A stretch of DNA of 64,000 nt from Trichobilharzia szidati (taxonomy: Eukaryota > Platyhelminthes > Trematoda > Strigeidida > Schistosomatidae), in assembly GCA_944472155.2 (NCBI GenBank), contig OX235271.1, positions 102,561,256-102,625,255 of the forward strand, written 5' to 3'. Within the stretch, counting starts at the first letter, position 1. Each line of letters begins with the position of its first letter. Positions 11,389 through 35,004 of the stretch are shown here, in pieces. The notes under the pieces are model-generated. The model saw only the letters and a list, made by a program, of their open reading frames with translations. It did not search any database and was not told the DNA's origin. The translations under genes were made by a program, and so were the position numbers.

Positions 11389-12214
11389 TTCCACGATGTG
11401 CATATTAATGAAACCTAACCTTTGAAGAACTGAATTTCATGAAATAAATCTTATGACACTACAGCCTCGAAAGACTTTAAATGGAGTCCTAAGTATCTCG
11501 ATAACTGGGTTGCGCATCAGTAATTGCTTTCAAAGTTTTACTAGCTGAATCTGGGCAATGGATAGAGGCAGTGTCGTTATGTGTTATTACGATGTTGTGT
11601 TTGGGTTGTTTACGTTGTTTTCAGGTGTTTTTTCAACTGAAATGCATTATAAATACCATATTTTAACGAAAAAACTTACAAAAATGGTGGAAAGTAGACG
11701 TTTTTCAGGAGTTTGAGTGAACACGTATTTTTCATCAAATTTAGTTGTTTCTTTGCATGCGGAATGTTAAAATTCTGTGTAAATTGTTTATTACGTTAAT
11801 GAAAGCGAAATAAATTAGGTAAATAAAGTATATTTTGTGAAAGTCGGAATTGGTGCTTTGAATTTCTGAGTTCTGAAAATTTGGTTACAATCAGAAGAGT
11901 TTACAGCTATAGAGGAGTGTTGGTTGATTTATTCGGAACATAACACAGAAGACACAAAGTTTTTACTAAGATGTCCCTAGCTTTTTAACAATTTTGTATT
12001 GGTAATTATTTGCTAACAGAAGTATCACTATTGTTGGTTTTCAGGTTACAGTTGTAGTTTACGCGATGGTTCACTTGATTTGGAAGCTTTGATGAAGTGC
12101 AATTGAATAATTTTCATGTTAACGTTGGAATCGTTGTGATATTATGAAATCGTTCATTAAGATAAATATTTCTTAAAAGTTTTCACGGTATTCTTGTACT
12201 ACTACTTCGTTTTG
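11389..12214. other. No gene recognised
   Basis: AT-rich spacer between the LINE and MULE copy B. No supportable frame. Confidence 0.4.
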
Positions 12215-13447
12215 CTTGTCGAAGGAATAGTGATATAGCTATTTTTGGAATGTGTAATGATTTACTTCGAAAGAATGATAATTTGCGCAGTATAATAATA
12301 CTAGGATAATTATCTTAAATAGGATATACCTATAATACGTTATTTTCGATGACCGTAGTCGTCCTGCAAACAACACAAACACATGTTTGACGCTCTTTTC
12401 TTCTCAACACTAATGCATACTTATACTATGCGCAAACGGATTAAATGTAACTGAAACATTTCATGCGAGGCTTGATGACGCACTGAGGAAATAATAACGG
12501 CTTACGACTATGACGCATTTCACACAAGTATTACTACGTTGCCTATCAATTTCGTTAACTATGCAATGTCCTCGAAATGACAAATAAGAGAGATACAAGT
12601 AGTCGACATAAATGCATATATTTACAAAAGAACAACAGTCAAGCAGTACATTTTCACATTAAAAAGGGTTTATAACATTTCAGTGAAAAAATTAGTTGTA
12701 GGTTTTTTTATGGTTACATCATAGTCAAATTAAAGTCCATTAATCGTTTTTTCCACAATATGTGGATCAGTTTCCCTCACATGACAGAGACACGACCAGT
12801 CTTTATAGCTTCCAGCACCACCCGATCCTTCAGAAGAAACTGGTTATGATCTTTTCATGCAATGATCGAGATTGTATTCCTTCGACCACCTCCCGCCGCA
12901 CTGAGAAATATCTAAGGATGTATACATATCAGGTGAATTAATCTTACCTCAGGTAAACAATTCCTTATCTTAGCCACAATGAATATGTGAACAAGGGAGG
13001 GAACAATAGTAGAATCTGTAAGATTAGTACATATATTCTATGACACTTGAAGAATTATAGAACTTCCGATTTATCTTTCACAGTTTGTTTTCTGCTAAAT
13101 GTAAATATTACACAACTATCCGTCCGTTACAACCAGCTGAAAAAAGACTAAATCGTCAAACTGTATGCCTCTTTGATTAAGTTAGAGAATAATATTCTTT
13201 TTGTTAATGGATCCAATACATGTCACATCTGTAAAATTTTACATATGTTAACTTGTCCCATTAAGCTGAAAAGTGTAATGTTTATGCGATTTTTATTATT
13301 ATCATTTCAAAGCCCGCCTCAGTAACGTCTGCTACGTATTAGCAGCAGCGTTTACGCAAAGGAAAATCCACCAATCACAATATGCATAAGTGACCCTGAA
13401 GTGCTCAGCCTCTCCATAAGGTCGCGTGTGCCTCTATCCATTGCCCT
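12215..13447 (-). mobile_element. SWIM-MULE DNA transposon, copy B (internally deleted)
   Basis: Colinear with copy A: 12240-12990 matches 770-1460, 13120-13300 matches 2296-2470, and 13340-13447 matches 4540-4655. The region equivalent to 1460-2296 is missing. Minus-strand translation keeps the LFQLVVTD block and an IGS motif where a catalytic Asp is expected. It also keeps a PCSHIH SWIM remnant and a 36 bp intron (12912-12947) at the same place as the 40 bp intron of copy A. Stops interrupt the frame. A shared intron implies a DNA-level duplication, not retroposition. Confidence 0.65.
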
Positions 13448-15510
13448 GAATCTTAGCCTCAGATTAGGTTGTTTTGAAAATCACAGACCTTTGGAAAAAA
13501 ATTTCAGAGCAAAGAATCACAAACATACTAATAAACATCCAAAGTAGAAACTAAAGACTAGTGAAGTCTCATGCTTTCGTCTAACAGAACATTCTCCTCA
13601 AACCGCAGCATATATATCGAAGTCGACATAATCAAAGTACCACAATGTAACAAATGATATTCTACTACCAAAGTGATGACTTAACTTGTTACACTCCACA
13701 TAGCTATTTTTGTGCTATTCAAAGAAAAGATGTTGGACTCGTTACATTAAAATTACACGTCACACACAGGCATTGCCTTGGTCAATAATGACCATTCCGA
13801 ATTTATACATACACAAAGTCAATGTTAGCACCTAAAGGACGCACATTTCCAAAGGAAACATCACATACAGGTGCTGTACATTCGTCATTCTGGTGGGGTG
13901 ATTATCCGCTTATAGTTTAGCAGATACATCAGTTGCGCAAAACATTGATAAAACGTGTGAATATTGAACCTACTGACAAACAGATCTACATACCTTTCAT
14001 TTTCATCTCCTGCATCGGATTACCATTCTTACTCTCCTCAGATAGTTGTTATTGCCCCTAGTCTTACGTGCCCTAGGATTGCCTGTTTAATGGAATACTG
14101 TATTCATGTTAAACGTCGCGTTCTGCTTTTAGGAAGTTGTTTCACCGGTGTTTTGCATAGCTGGAGTATCTGTTGCACTGTTTGCAATACTATGCGCGGA
14201 ATAAACTTCAAGTCAATTTTGCCACCACCCGATATTACTGTATATTTTACCACCCTAAATTCAACTTAAAATCCTCAGTAAGTAAAGCCTTATATAATAT
14301 CAAACGACTTGACCGAAAATGAATACTAGTAGTTGAGCAACCTCAAGATACCCTGAAATGGACAAAGGATGAAACAGAATAGTTCAAATCCTACTGAAAC
14401 ACTAAGAGACTTTAATACACGTCTCAAAAATCCAAGCATTAAGCGTAGTTTACATTAATAGTCATAGACTTCCCTAGTATTACAGATATTTCTTAGGCTC
14501 TGGCTGAGAGGCATTTGTTCAAAAACACTCAACAGAAAATGGCCAGTTTCATGCAATTCCGCTTCTCCAATCCCTTATATCAATCATTTTCTAATCACAT
14601 GCAGGTTATCTGGAACGGACTATGTCATTCCAAATCACACTAAGGAACTCTTATAATCCACTGTGTCTTTTATTTATATCCAAAAAAGAACGACACAAAC
14701 TCTTTCAGTGTAACACCAACTGAAGTATTGATTTAATTGGTGGATGGTGAGTAGCAGTGGAATCCAGGATGCGCATTTCGTCCTGTTTTGGACTCGTCAA
14801 TCGACAGGAAAATCTAAAATTCAGTTGTGTAATTCTGTTCACCACATCATTGCTTTATATATATTAAGTCAATACTTTCTATCATTAGGGATAAGAATAC
14901 ATGAACAAAGCAACGTTCTAGTTGATTAATGACTGCACTTTACTAATAAGGATAATTTGCATTACTTAGTCTAGTAGTTTATACTACGGATTTCCAATGT
15001 CTTTTTCGCATTACAAAACTGAGGATGATACAAACGAACTCTTTCCGTGAAATTTAATGAGATAGCAACCATTCACAAGTCAAATGCTTTCAACTAGAGC
15101 AATAAACAGCAGGTTATGGGGGCTGAGAAGTTTGCCACTAGTGACTATCTGACAGTGACTTCCTTATGTTACATAGTACAAGAATGCGCCCATAAAATAA
15201 CAATGGCGAATTTCTGGATGACATACTGAGTTGTCGTTCAACGGGTGTTTCTGTGCACAATAACGTGGTCAAATACTTAGTGAATATCAAAAAATTTTTT
15301 TTCCACTTTTTCGCACAATCACTACCGTTATAACCTGTAAAAACATCAAACGCATGAGGAACTTGATTTTTTATAATGAACTACACGGAAAAATAGCGAA
15401 CATCGAATGGAGTATGTCCAGCAATTGGTATGATTCAGAAGTCTTTGACAGCTATATACGACAAAATAATTGAAAATGCTTCACAAAATAATTCTGTATT
15501 GTTTTGAAGG
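13448..15510. other. Spacer downstream of psmc2, no gene recognised
   Basis: About 2 kb of AT-rich sequence. The longest frame (13964-14269, plus, 101 codons) shows no domain or family signal. Confidence 0.4.
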
Positions 15511-15511
15511 A

Positions 15512-15517
15512 TTTATT
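15512..15517 (-). terminator. Polyadenylation signal of psmc2
   Basis: AATAAA on the minus strand, about 20 bases after the psmc2 stop codon. This implies a very short 3' UTR. Confidence 0.6.
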
Positions 15518-15537
15518 TCATGCGAACAAAAATTATA

Positions 15538-26711
<11,174 letters not shown>

Positions 26712-27019
26712 TTTTGCTGTGTAATTAAGAGAACCAAAAATACCACCGTAGTACAATGTACAAGTGCCAATTTACAAAACCTGCGAAAGACCTCCTCTAC
26801 TGAAATAGGGAGTTTTTAATGTCTTAATTTCGTTGTGTCAGTCATTCAAGCCATATATTTTTTTAAGAAGCCCATCTATTGCATTCATGTAACCAAGTAA
26901 GCAAAACGGTATCAATCAATACTACGAAACTAGATTATACCCTACTATATACAGACTGTGAGTGTTCAGAGCAAGCTAGCCGAGTTAACTAGTTCCCTTT
27001 ACGACTAAACAGTTCTGAG

Positions 27020-27205
27020 GTCAGAAAAAGTGGAAGGTTTGGGGTGGGACGATCTACTTAAACCCGGAAAATCAACCCAGTCTCTGAAGAAATTTCACTC
27101 ATAGAGAAAATATAAAAATAAACTTATTCTTCACTGGAGTCAGAAAGGTGGAGTGGCGCGAGCTGATAAAAGACCTCAGGAAGCTACTCAACTAGGATGT
27201 CTTCT
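27020..27205 (+). mobile_element. 5' fragment of the RTE-like LINE
   Basis: Matches the first ~180 bases of the decayed LINE at 8905-9085 (for example agaaaatataaaaa, ttattctt, and the gagctgataaaagacctcaggaa region) and then diverges. It is a 5' piece without coding sequence. That is unusual for a LINE, whose insertions normally lose the 5' end, and suggests a deletion. Confidence 0.6.
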
Positions 27206-27539
27206 TTTGATGAAAGATCAATGTTAAAAGCTTTGTAAGGCCACTCCGATTGTCAAAGAGATGGGAATTTAAGGTAATTATATTCTAAGAATCTATAATA
27301 ACAGTTGGAATGGAAGTAGACCGAATAGTAATTAATCTACTCCTATCATTTTAATAACGACCAGTAAAAGACTGGCGGAGTAGCTGGTCTGTCTCCAGTT
27401 GTTTTGGGGGATTCCACCTTCACTCTGATGGTTCGCTGAAAGTGCAATTGCTCTTGCACCTTTGATGTCCAACAGTCTGGAAACTGGTAGGCCAGCACGT
27501 AATAGCGACTAACGTCGCTGGCGAACCACTTCCATGTCG

Positions 27540-27800
27540 CCTTTTCTATGTTACTGACCGTAACACTGAGACACGCTTCCTGGTTGACAACGGAACGAGG
27601 CTAGCGGGATTCCACCAACAGCTGAAGGACGCCTGCAGCTAATATCCTTACAGCCCCACATCGCAAATGGTACGCCTATCACAACGTATGGTAGAAGGTT
27701 TCTGGACCTTAACATTGGCTTACGTCGATCATATCGTTGGGTTTTCATCGTGGCAGATGTGACCACCGGTATCATTGGTGTGGATCTTTTGCAGCATTAT
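27540..27800 (+). pseudogene. Gypsy aspartic protease remnant
   Basis: Translation across a frameshift gives FLVDNGTRLA where retroelement proteases have a V-D-T-G-A active site, so the catalytic triad reads DNG. About 60 residues later comes a VADVTTGIIGVDLL block, the second conserved strand of these proteases. Directly upstream of the reverse transcriptase, as in gypsy pol. Confidence 0.6.
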
Positions 27801-28052
27801 TAGTTACTATTAGATGCTCGCAAACACAAGTTGATCGATGCATCCATAAAACTCTCGGTCTCCGGTGTTGTCACGCACAAACCCTCTTTAAGTCCAGTGT
27901 ACTCAACACCTGCCACTAATGGCCCTTACGCTGACGTCCTCCAGTCCTTCGCTAACCTTTTCAAGCCGGTTTCCGAACTTCCATACGTGACTTCTAATGT
28001 CACTCACCATATTGTGACGACTGGTCCACCTGTATTCGCAAAGACACGGTGA

Positions 28053-28694
28053 TTGTCCCCAGAAAAACTCCAAGCCGTAAAGGCCGAGTTCGAACATACG
28101 TTGGAGATGGGGATAATCCGTCCTTCTAGCAGCCCGTGGTCTTCCCCGGTATATGTGGTGCCTAAGAATAACGGAATAGACTGGAGGCATTGTGGGGATT
28201 ACCGCAGACTTAACGCGCAGACCGTGCCAGATCGTTATCCTGTCCCACACATACACGATCTGACGTCTTCTCTCAAAGATGCAATGGTATTCAGCAAGCT
28301 TGACTTAACAAGAGCTTACCATCAGATCCCAGTTCATCCCGAAGATATTCCTAAAACAGCAGTGATCACTCCTTTTGGTCTTTTCGAATTCCTTCGAATG
28401 CCCTTCGGTCTCCGCAACGCCGAACAGACATTCCAACGTTTCATTCATGACGTTTTGCGCGGATTGGATTGTGCGTATGCATACCTGGACGATATTTTCG
28501 TGGCTAGCTCAGGTGAAGCTACTCATCGTATGCATTTGCAGATAGTTTTTGAGCGACTAATAACATACGGTTTGACACTTAACAGTCTTAATTCCAGATT
28601 GGCATCCGTTCGTAGACTTTTCTGGGACATATCATTAATGAACATGGCATTCGCCCGTTACCTGAAAAGGTACAGGCCATACAAAACTTCCTAG
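28053..28694 (+). pseudogene. Gypsy reverse transcriptase, first part
   Basis: Carries the family blocks for template grip (YVVPKNNG, then [12 protein letters not shown]), motif A ([15 protein letters not shown]), motif B ([15 protein letters not shown]) and the YLDD catalytic box (about residues 142-145), so the polymerase core is legible. Around residue 180 the frame slips, and the remaining residues of this frame are not family-like. The correct downstream frame resumes just before 28622. Confidence 0.85.
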
Positions 28695-29338
28695 AGCCTA
28701 CGTCCACAAAATCTTTGCGCACATTTCTAGGCATGGTGAGTTATTACCGGCGGTTTGTTCCTCAATGTGCACATATTTTACATGCACTCACAGACCTACT
28801 AAAGAGTAAGTGCAAGACGTTCAGCATGGCAACAGAGGCTCGGGAAGCGTTCCAGAAAATTAAGACGGCGATTGCAGACATGAACACGCTAGTCCACCTA
28901 GACGTCCAAATTCCGCTTATCATCTCGGTTGACGCATCTAACACAGCCATTGGAGCTGTCCTACAGCAACAGGTACATACCTCATGGATACCAGTCGCCT
29001 TTTTCTCTCGGAAGATGTCCGCAGCTAAAGCGAGGTATAGCACTTTTGGCAGAGAACTCCTCGCCATCTATGCCGCTATCAAACGTTTTTGCCATTTCGT
29101 CGCAGGTCAGCAATTCACGGTATTCACCGACCATAAACCCTTAACGTATGTCCTAGGCACCACCACAGACAGGTATTCACCACGTGAACTACGTCACTTG
29201 GACTACATTTCACAGTTCAATTCCGATATTCAGCACGTTTCCCGAGCTGGTAATCCTGTAGAAGGCGCTTTATCTCGTGTATGCACTATATCGGTGCTAC
29301 CAACCATCTATCTTAAAAAATGGCTGAACTTCAGCTGA
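28622..29338 (+). pseudogene. Gypsy RT thumb and RNase H
   Basis: Continues the pol frame: LGH...NEHGIRP, FLGMVSYYRRFVP (RT thumb/connection), then RNase H with VDASNTAIGAVLQQ (first catalytic Asp), the GRELLAIYAAIKRF Glu segment and FTDHKPLTYVL. It stops at a TGA after LQ-like residues at 29336-29338. Related residues continue in another frame to about 29450, then similarity ends. Confidence 0.82.
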
Positions 29339-29570
29339 CGGATTTAAACTTAGAAAAACTATCGCGTGAAATCTCTCTGAGGATACAAAATGTCCCTCTG
29401 ATGAACAGTGAAGCGACTTTACTGTGTGATACGTCAATGGGCACTCCTCCATAGATTGTTCCCATATCTTTACGCCCTATCATCTGTAATAAGTTTACTA
29501 GCGGACGCAGTGTGCTCAAGCACAAGAAAATAAACTGAGCGACAGTGATCTCACCTGGTGGACCCACAAA

Positions 29571-32500
29571 ACATCAGACGGACTTATTTTCAGTTGGAAA
29601 AGGGCAAGGAAAGCTTGCAAAGGGGTGAATGAGCTGAGTGAATGCAAATATTCTCTCACACAAATACTCTATCTCTTCCCGCCGACAAACATTTGGAGTC
29701 TTCATAAATATCAAGCATCTGTATGTATACAAAGTGAAATTTCCCATGAATGAATCTTCGACTTCGGCTAACTTGGAAATCAATGTGCTTTCAACATCAC
29801 ATTCTTATTTACTCATTCTTTCATCAAAAGCTTTGCTAACTAGCCACAAGTGGAAGGTAAACCCCATCTCGATCTGAATATCAACAACGATTTATTCATT
29901 CCACTCAAATGTAAAAGACTCTCATTTAAGCAGCTATTCATTTTCACTTCCGTATGCCTGTGGCCGCCCATTCTGGCTTGGCGAATTTCTCATTATAGTC
30001 TTCTTCTGAGAAGTGCACAGACACTCCCCACTCTGTTTTAGGCCGGTCTACTATAGTACATCATTTGTGTATTCCATCAGTCATTTTTATGTTATTCTCA
30101 TTCAGGATTCAATTTATTTGGCTTCTCTGAAATACATCGCCTTCAGAGTTTCTTCCCTTTTACCTTCGAAGCCCGGTTGTGTTGTTCTAGATTCGCTTCG
30201 GGCTTCGTGATAATTGGTTTAGAAGACCATTTAATGTTAGAGGATATTTGTGGCGGATAATTCCCAGGCCAAAACAAGGTAGTTAGTCAGCACAAAAAAT
30301 ACTTGTTGCCATCTGTTTCGTAGAAAGGGAATATTAGACAATCTCGGGATGCCTGAATATGAATTTAGAGATAACAGTACTAAATTTTTATTCGTCTGTA
30401 CATATGGAACACCACTCAACAGCCATTATCAATGTGTCAAATATTGTATATATGAAGTAAGCGTATTTACATTTACCCAAATACACATGGTGCATATGTA
30501 TGTATATAAGACAGGGTAATGGAGTAGTATCGCTGTTACGTCTAATATTTCTACATCTAAACACCAAAGTTGTACTTTATACACCATTTTGCACTTTGTG
30601 CTAATCAGACAGTTTGTGCTTCAATAGACTCTTGTACACTTGTTTGATTCGAAATTTTGTTAATCGCAAACTAATTTTGCGTTCAACTACTGTAATCCGT
30701 GTATTTGGATGCCGGACAACCTCATCTTTGAAGATATGTACCATGTTTATCTCATGCATTTGGTTTTATATCACAACAATCTTGAAATTCTTCAACATCC
30801 TGTTGTCAATTTAACTTAATTTGGAACCTATCAGTTTGGCTTTGAATTTGGTCAGTTGTAACTGGAAGCGTTTGTTTTATTTTGGATTCGATCGAGTTCA
30901 TTTGTAACAATTTAATGTTGTTTCGCTTTGATCGAAGGCTGAAGGGTTATTCACGTGGAGCATGTAACATGTAATTAAAAGTGTTGATTACTGGGATTTT
31001 GAACGAGACTGTGTTGCGCTGAGAAATTATATGAAGCTGGAACGCACGATAAGTTATTTATCGGGGTGAACTAACATCGAGATAAGAAAATATAACATGT
31101 TACTCTTCGCAGTGGTAATTCATTAGTAATTTGTAAGGTGGAAGGGTGGTGTTCGCTATTCAGCGGATATGATGGTGGGACATAAGAGAACCACCCTTAT
31201 CTGTGGGAATGCGCTCTATTGCTAAGGCTCCTGAGTGTGAATGACTTCAAAAAAATAATAATAATAAAATAAAAGCTGCCTGTATGACAAAGCTTGTGTA
31301 TAAACTCTTTGAAAACAAGCTCATGGTATGATTTCCTTACTTCAGGAGGACATCTGTATAAATCAGAATAACAGCATAAATAAGTATCATCACTCTTTTT
31401 GTTTTTCTTTCCTTCTACATATTTTATGTAATTTGGCGTTTGGATTTAACTCCTCCAACTTCTATTCCCACTACCCTATATAGGTGTAAAAATCATTATT
31501 CGTTTTGCCCTTATGCTTTTTTTTAAAATTGTTATTCTATATTTTTTGTTGTTTACTACCACAAACTTGAACTAACTGTTAGTATGTTACACTATAAAAC
31601 TCAATGACTCTAAATTATTAGTAACAAAATAGTGTGTTTATCGCATATTGTTTGCTTAAATTATTATTATTTGCTGACTGCCTCTGCACCTCTCTTTCTG
31701 TTTTCTTCTTCCTTCTCTTCTCGAAGGTATTGCATTGATGCACTGCAAATGAACAGTAATGCTGCTTTCTACGTTTTTATTACTTGAGCGCTATTCAGAA
31801 TATTGTTGGCACACACAACGAACAACGGAAGAAATTCCATTCTGAGTACTGTTTGTCATCGCAAAGTTGGTCCCTTGTATCTGTTATTACCAAAATAGTG
31901 CTGTACTTACCCTCTACTATGGAGTTTCTTTTTTCAAATTTTTGAACCCTTATCAATTGACAAAATGATAACGATCACAAGGCCTGTATCCTGTATGTCG
32001 TACTCTAGCACATGTTAATCACCCTCTTCTTACCTTCCATTAACGCAACATTTCGTAACTCCCGCATGAATTTAACTGACTATAAGTATATTATAGACTA
32101 TAAATTAGACTTGAACCAAAATATTGTAATCTATTCTAACAAAGTTTCTAGAGGTTTTTTCCATTTTTCCAATTTTTGATGTCAAAAAACGGTGTTCCAT
32201 TTCAAATTGCACTTGTCAAATATGATCATGCCTCTACAAACGGTATGTTAATCATGTAAATGCTTAATTTATGTGAAATATATATTATTATATTATTATT
32301 ATATCCTGATATGCAGTCGAAAATAGACAATGTGCTTAAACACTTCATCGATGGGCAACCAAGTGCGTATGTTCAATATGGTCGAGACATACATTCTCCC
32401 TCAAATTTTCATACCAATTGTGGGTGCTGCAACATTTTTGCAGTATGAATTAGTATTTTTCAAATTTCTAGATTTATTGTCTCTGTACAGGTAGCGATTG

Positions 32501-33168
32501 GAATTTATTTACTAGTATGACGATAATATTCCACAGTGGTCATCCAGGATGCGTTGCAAAAGAAAGTAATAGGTATTTTACTAAGCCATTGTGGGATTTG
32601 TGGCCAGTTAGTTTTGCTGATGTCTTCAGATCATTACCGTAATTCACCAAGTATCTGCATTCTTAATCATCATTCCGAAAGTCATAAAGTAGCTAGAATG
32701 GTGAGAGAGAAAAAGAAGACAAGCGACAGCATCACAAAAAGAGGCGCAATGAGCCCTCGTCAAGTTCCTATTGTAACTGAGACGCTCTGATTCCATATTA
32801 GTTTGTTTATTAGACATATCACACAGTGAAGCAGTATTATTTACTGGATGACGTTTCGAGCAAAATTTACTTTTCATAATCGTATCAATTGTAATCAAAC
32901 TACTTTTAGACTTCAGTTTTATAGTTTTCTTTGTGCTCTCCTATTAGTCGTATGGGTAGTAGAATTTTCCACATATCTGGGACAAGTGTTGAATCATTCC
33001 TGTTACATGTGTTTGTAGTTGATTAGATAAAGAAAGCTTCTGTCATCAATCTCTCCCTATACCCTGTAACATTGGATTTTAAAACTCTCATCCTTTCCCA
33101 TCATCTAGTATAGTTGTTTGTAACTGCATGTAGTGCTATAGCTGAACTGTTCTTTAGGTTTCTTACCT
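29571..33168. other. Long spacer, no gene recognised
   Basis: About 3.6 kb of AT-rich DNA. A short AAT-rich tail (about 31248-31272) after a GC-richer patch (31130-31240) could be the 3' end of an unidentified retroposon. 32815-32885 resembles 22483-22530 of the Penelope-like fragment. No coding frame could be supported. Confidence 0.4.
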
Positions 33169-35004
33169 TTAGATCTTATCTTTCTTCTTATAAACACGGT
33201 GCATAAAAATACGATGGTATACCGTCACTACCAGCACTACTACAGCTTTTAAGAGTTTTAATGGCTTGGTTAATATTAGATAAGTGAAATGAGCTGTACT
33301 GATTTGTTTCGGCGTTGAAGAAGAAGGGAGTTCAACTGTAGAATGTAAACCGAGAAGTTGGCTTATGGGCTTGAGGTAATTAGCTGCAAACGTCTCGTTA
33401 AACAGTTCACACATGTCTGCATGGTTGCTGCATTGTTTACCCTTGTTTATAAGGAGAGAAATTTTATGGCTTTGACGATTCATTCGTTTCTTTAGTATTT
33501 CTGTGAGAGCACCTACTCTGGTGGTGCTGGCTAGTGCCGTGCATTCTTCATTTCTCATACGCAAGTTATGAGCTTGCGGGATGGAGCTAAGAGTACTAAG
33601 TATTGACCCTAGTGTACTAAAGTCGTGTCGTCTGAAGTAACTTGTTGACAGTCTCTTCAGTTTGGAGCGATCTTTTGGTTGAATAAATTGGTTCTTAAAT
33701 TTTGAGACTTTTACTGTTTGCAATCGGATCACAACGTCTAAGCATGTGTTTGAGTTATAGTAAAGGACGTCTAGAGCTTTTGAGAGGTGATCACTATAGA
33801 AGTACTCTCTCCATTCCGAGGATCTTAACACTGATTTCACTAGAGTCCAGTCTGCCTTACTGTAGTTCCTGTATGTTATTTGTTGCAAAGTAGGGGTATG
33901 GGCTGCATTGCTACTTGGTGGAAGTGGCAGTGCACACAACACTGTTTTGTGGTCACTCTATGAAAACTCAGAACCCACTAGGGTAGAAAGGGGACATATA
34001 TTGTGGCAGGAGATTAAGTCTAGCACGTTATTACCCCTTGTAGGGGTAGTGACAGTTTGTTTCCAGCCAAGTATATCCAGTGTGCCTAATAACTTATCAA
34101 ATTTAGTCGGGACTGTGGGTATATCCCAGTTGATTTCAGGAAAGTTAAAGTTTCCACATAGTATTTTATGATCGTGTTGTAAGGTGGATAATTGCTCCAG
34201 AGTATTAATGAGTTGAGTCTCGTAATTACTAAAGGTGCCAGGTGCTCTGTAGGTGCATCCAATTAATACTATTGCGTTATTTAAGTGTAAGTTAACCCAT
34301 AAAGTCTCAGGCATGTTAAGTGTACTACTTTCTAGCCGTGATGCAGTAAGTGCATTCAGAAAGTACATAAGACAACCCCCTCCCTTACCACCTTCCCTGT
34401 CACACCGAAAGTGTGTGTAGTTATCTAAGCTTATCTCTTCATCCAGTATGTTCCAATTACACCAAGATTCAGTGATGACAATTATAGGAAGTTTGTATAT
34501 TACTGTGAGTGCTCTGAGCATCGGTAGTTTATATAGAACAGATCTAGCATTTATGAGGATTAGGTAAAGATGAGATTTGAAATAGCATTTGAAGTATTTA
34601 AGCTCGTTAATCAGCCCCGAATATGGTTCAGCACCCAGTTGTACTGTTTGACATGACGACCCTATGATAAGGGGAGTTTCAACACCATGTTCACCTATGT
34701 CTATCGAGTTGGTGTGTGCTGTTTTCGGTGAAGAATTAAGCGTTAGAGTACTGGATTTGTTATAGGCTAAGGTATTTTTACTTTTAGTTAAGCTAGAAAC
34801 GGGGGTAGGGATCTTTATTTGACCTAAACTTGTGCATGTATCAAGTGTGCTTAATGGATGCGGGTGCACTACACTGCTCCTGTATGCATGCAAAGGTGGA
34901 GCCAGCACTAGCGGTTTAGGAGTGTTAGCATCCCTACCAGCTGTTTTTTCAACGCTGACAGGGACGCAGGGGATAAAAAATGATTGGGACCTTGTGAAGA
35001 CCAT
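33169..35004 (-). pseudogene. CR1-like endonuclease ORF with one in-frame stop
   Basis: One frame runs from 35004 to 33169, broken only by a TAG at 33957-33955, three codons before the conserved SDH box. AP-endonuclease features: INARSV, the VITESW Glu motif, a GNFNFPEINW block and SDHKTV. The second block normally has GDFN, so the catalytic Asp is Asn here. Residues after the SDH form the linker rich in basic residues seen before CR1-type RT domains. The product would nick target DNA for target-primed reverse transcription, but the D-to-N change and the stop make this copy inactive. Confidence 0.75.

Larger units (their letters stand above)
27500..29570 (+). mobile_element. Ty3/gypsy LTR retrotransposon pol fragment
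   Basis: Protease, reverse transcriptase and RNase H in the normal order, followed by the start of the connection to integrase near 29340-29450. No gag, integrase core or long terminal repeats were seen. The pol frame shifts at least twice near 28590-28620. Because gag, integrase and LTRs are absent, this is an internal remnant that cannot replicate on its own. Confidence 0.82.
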
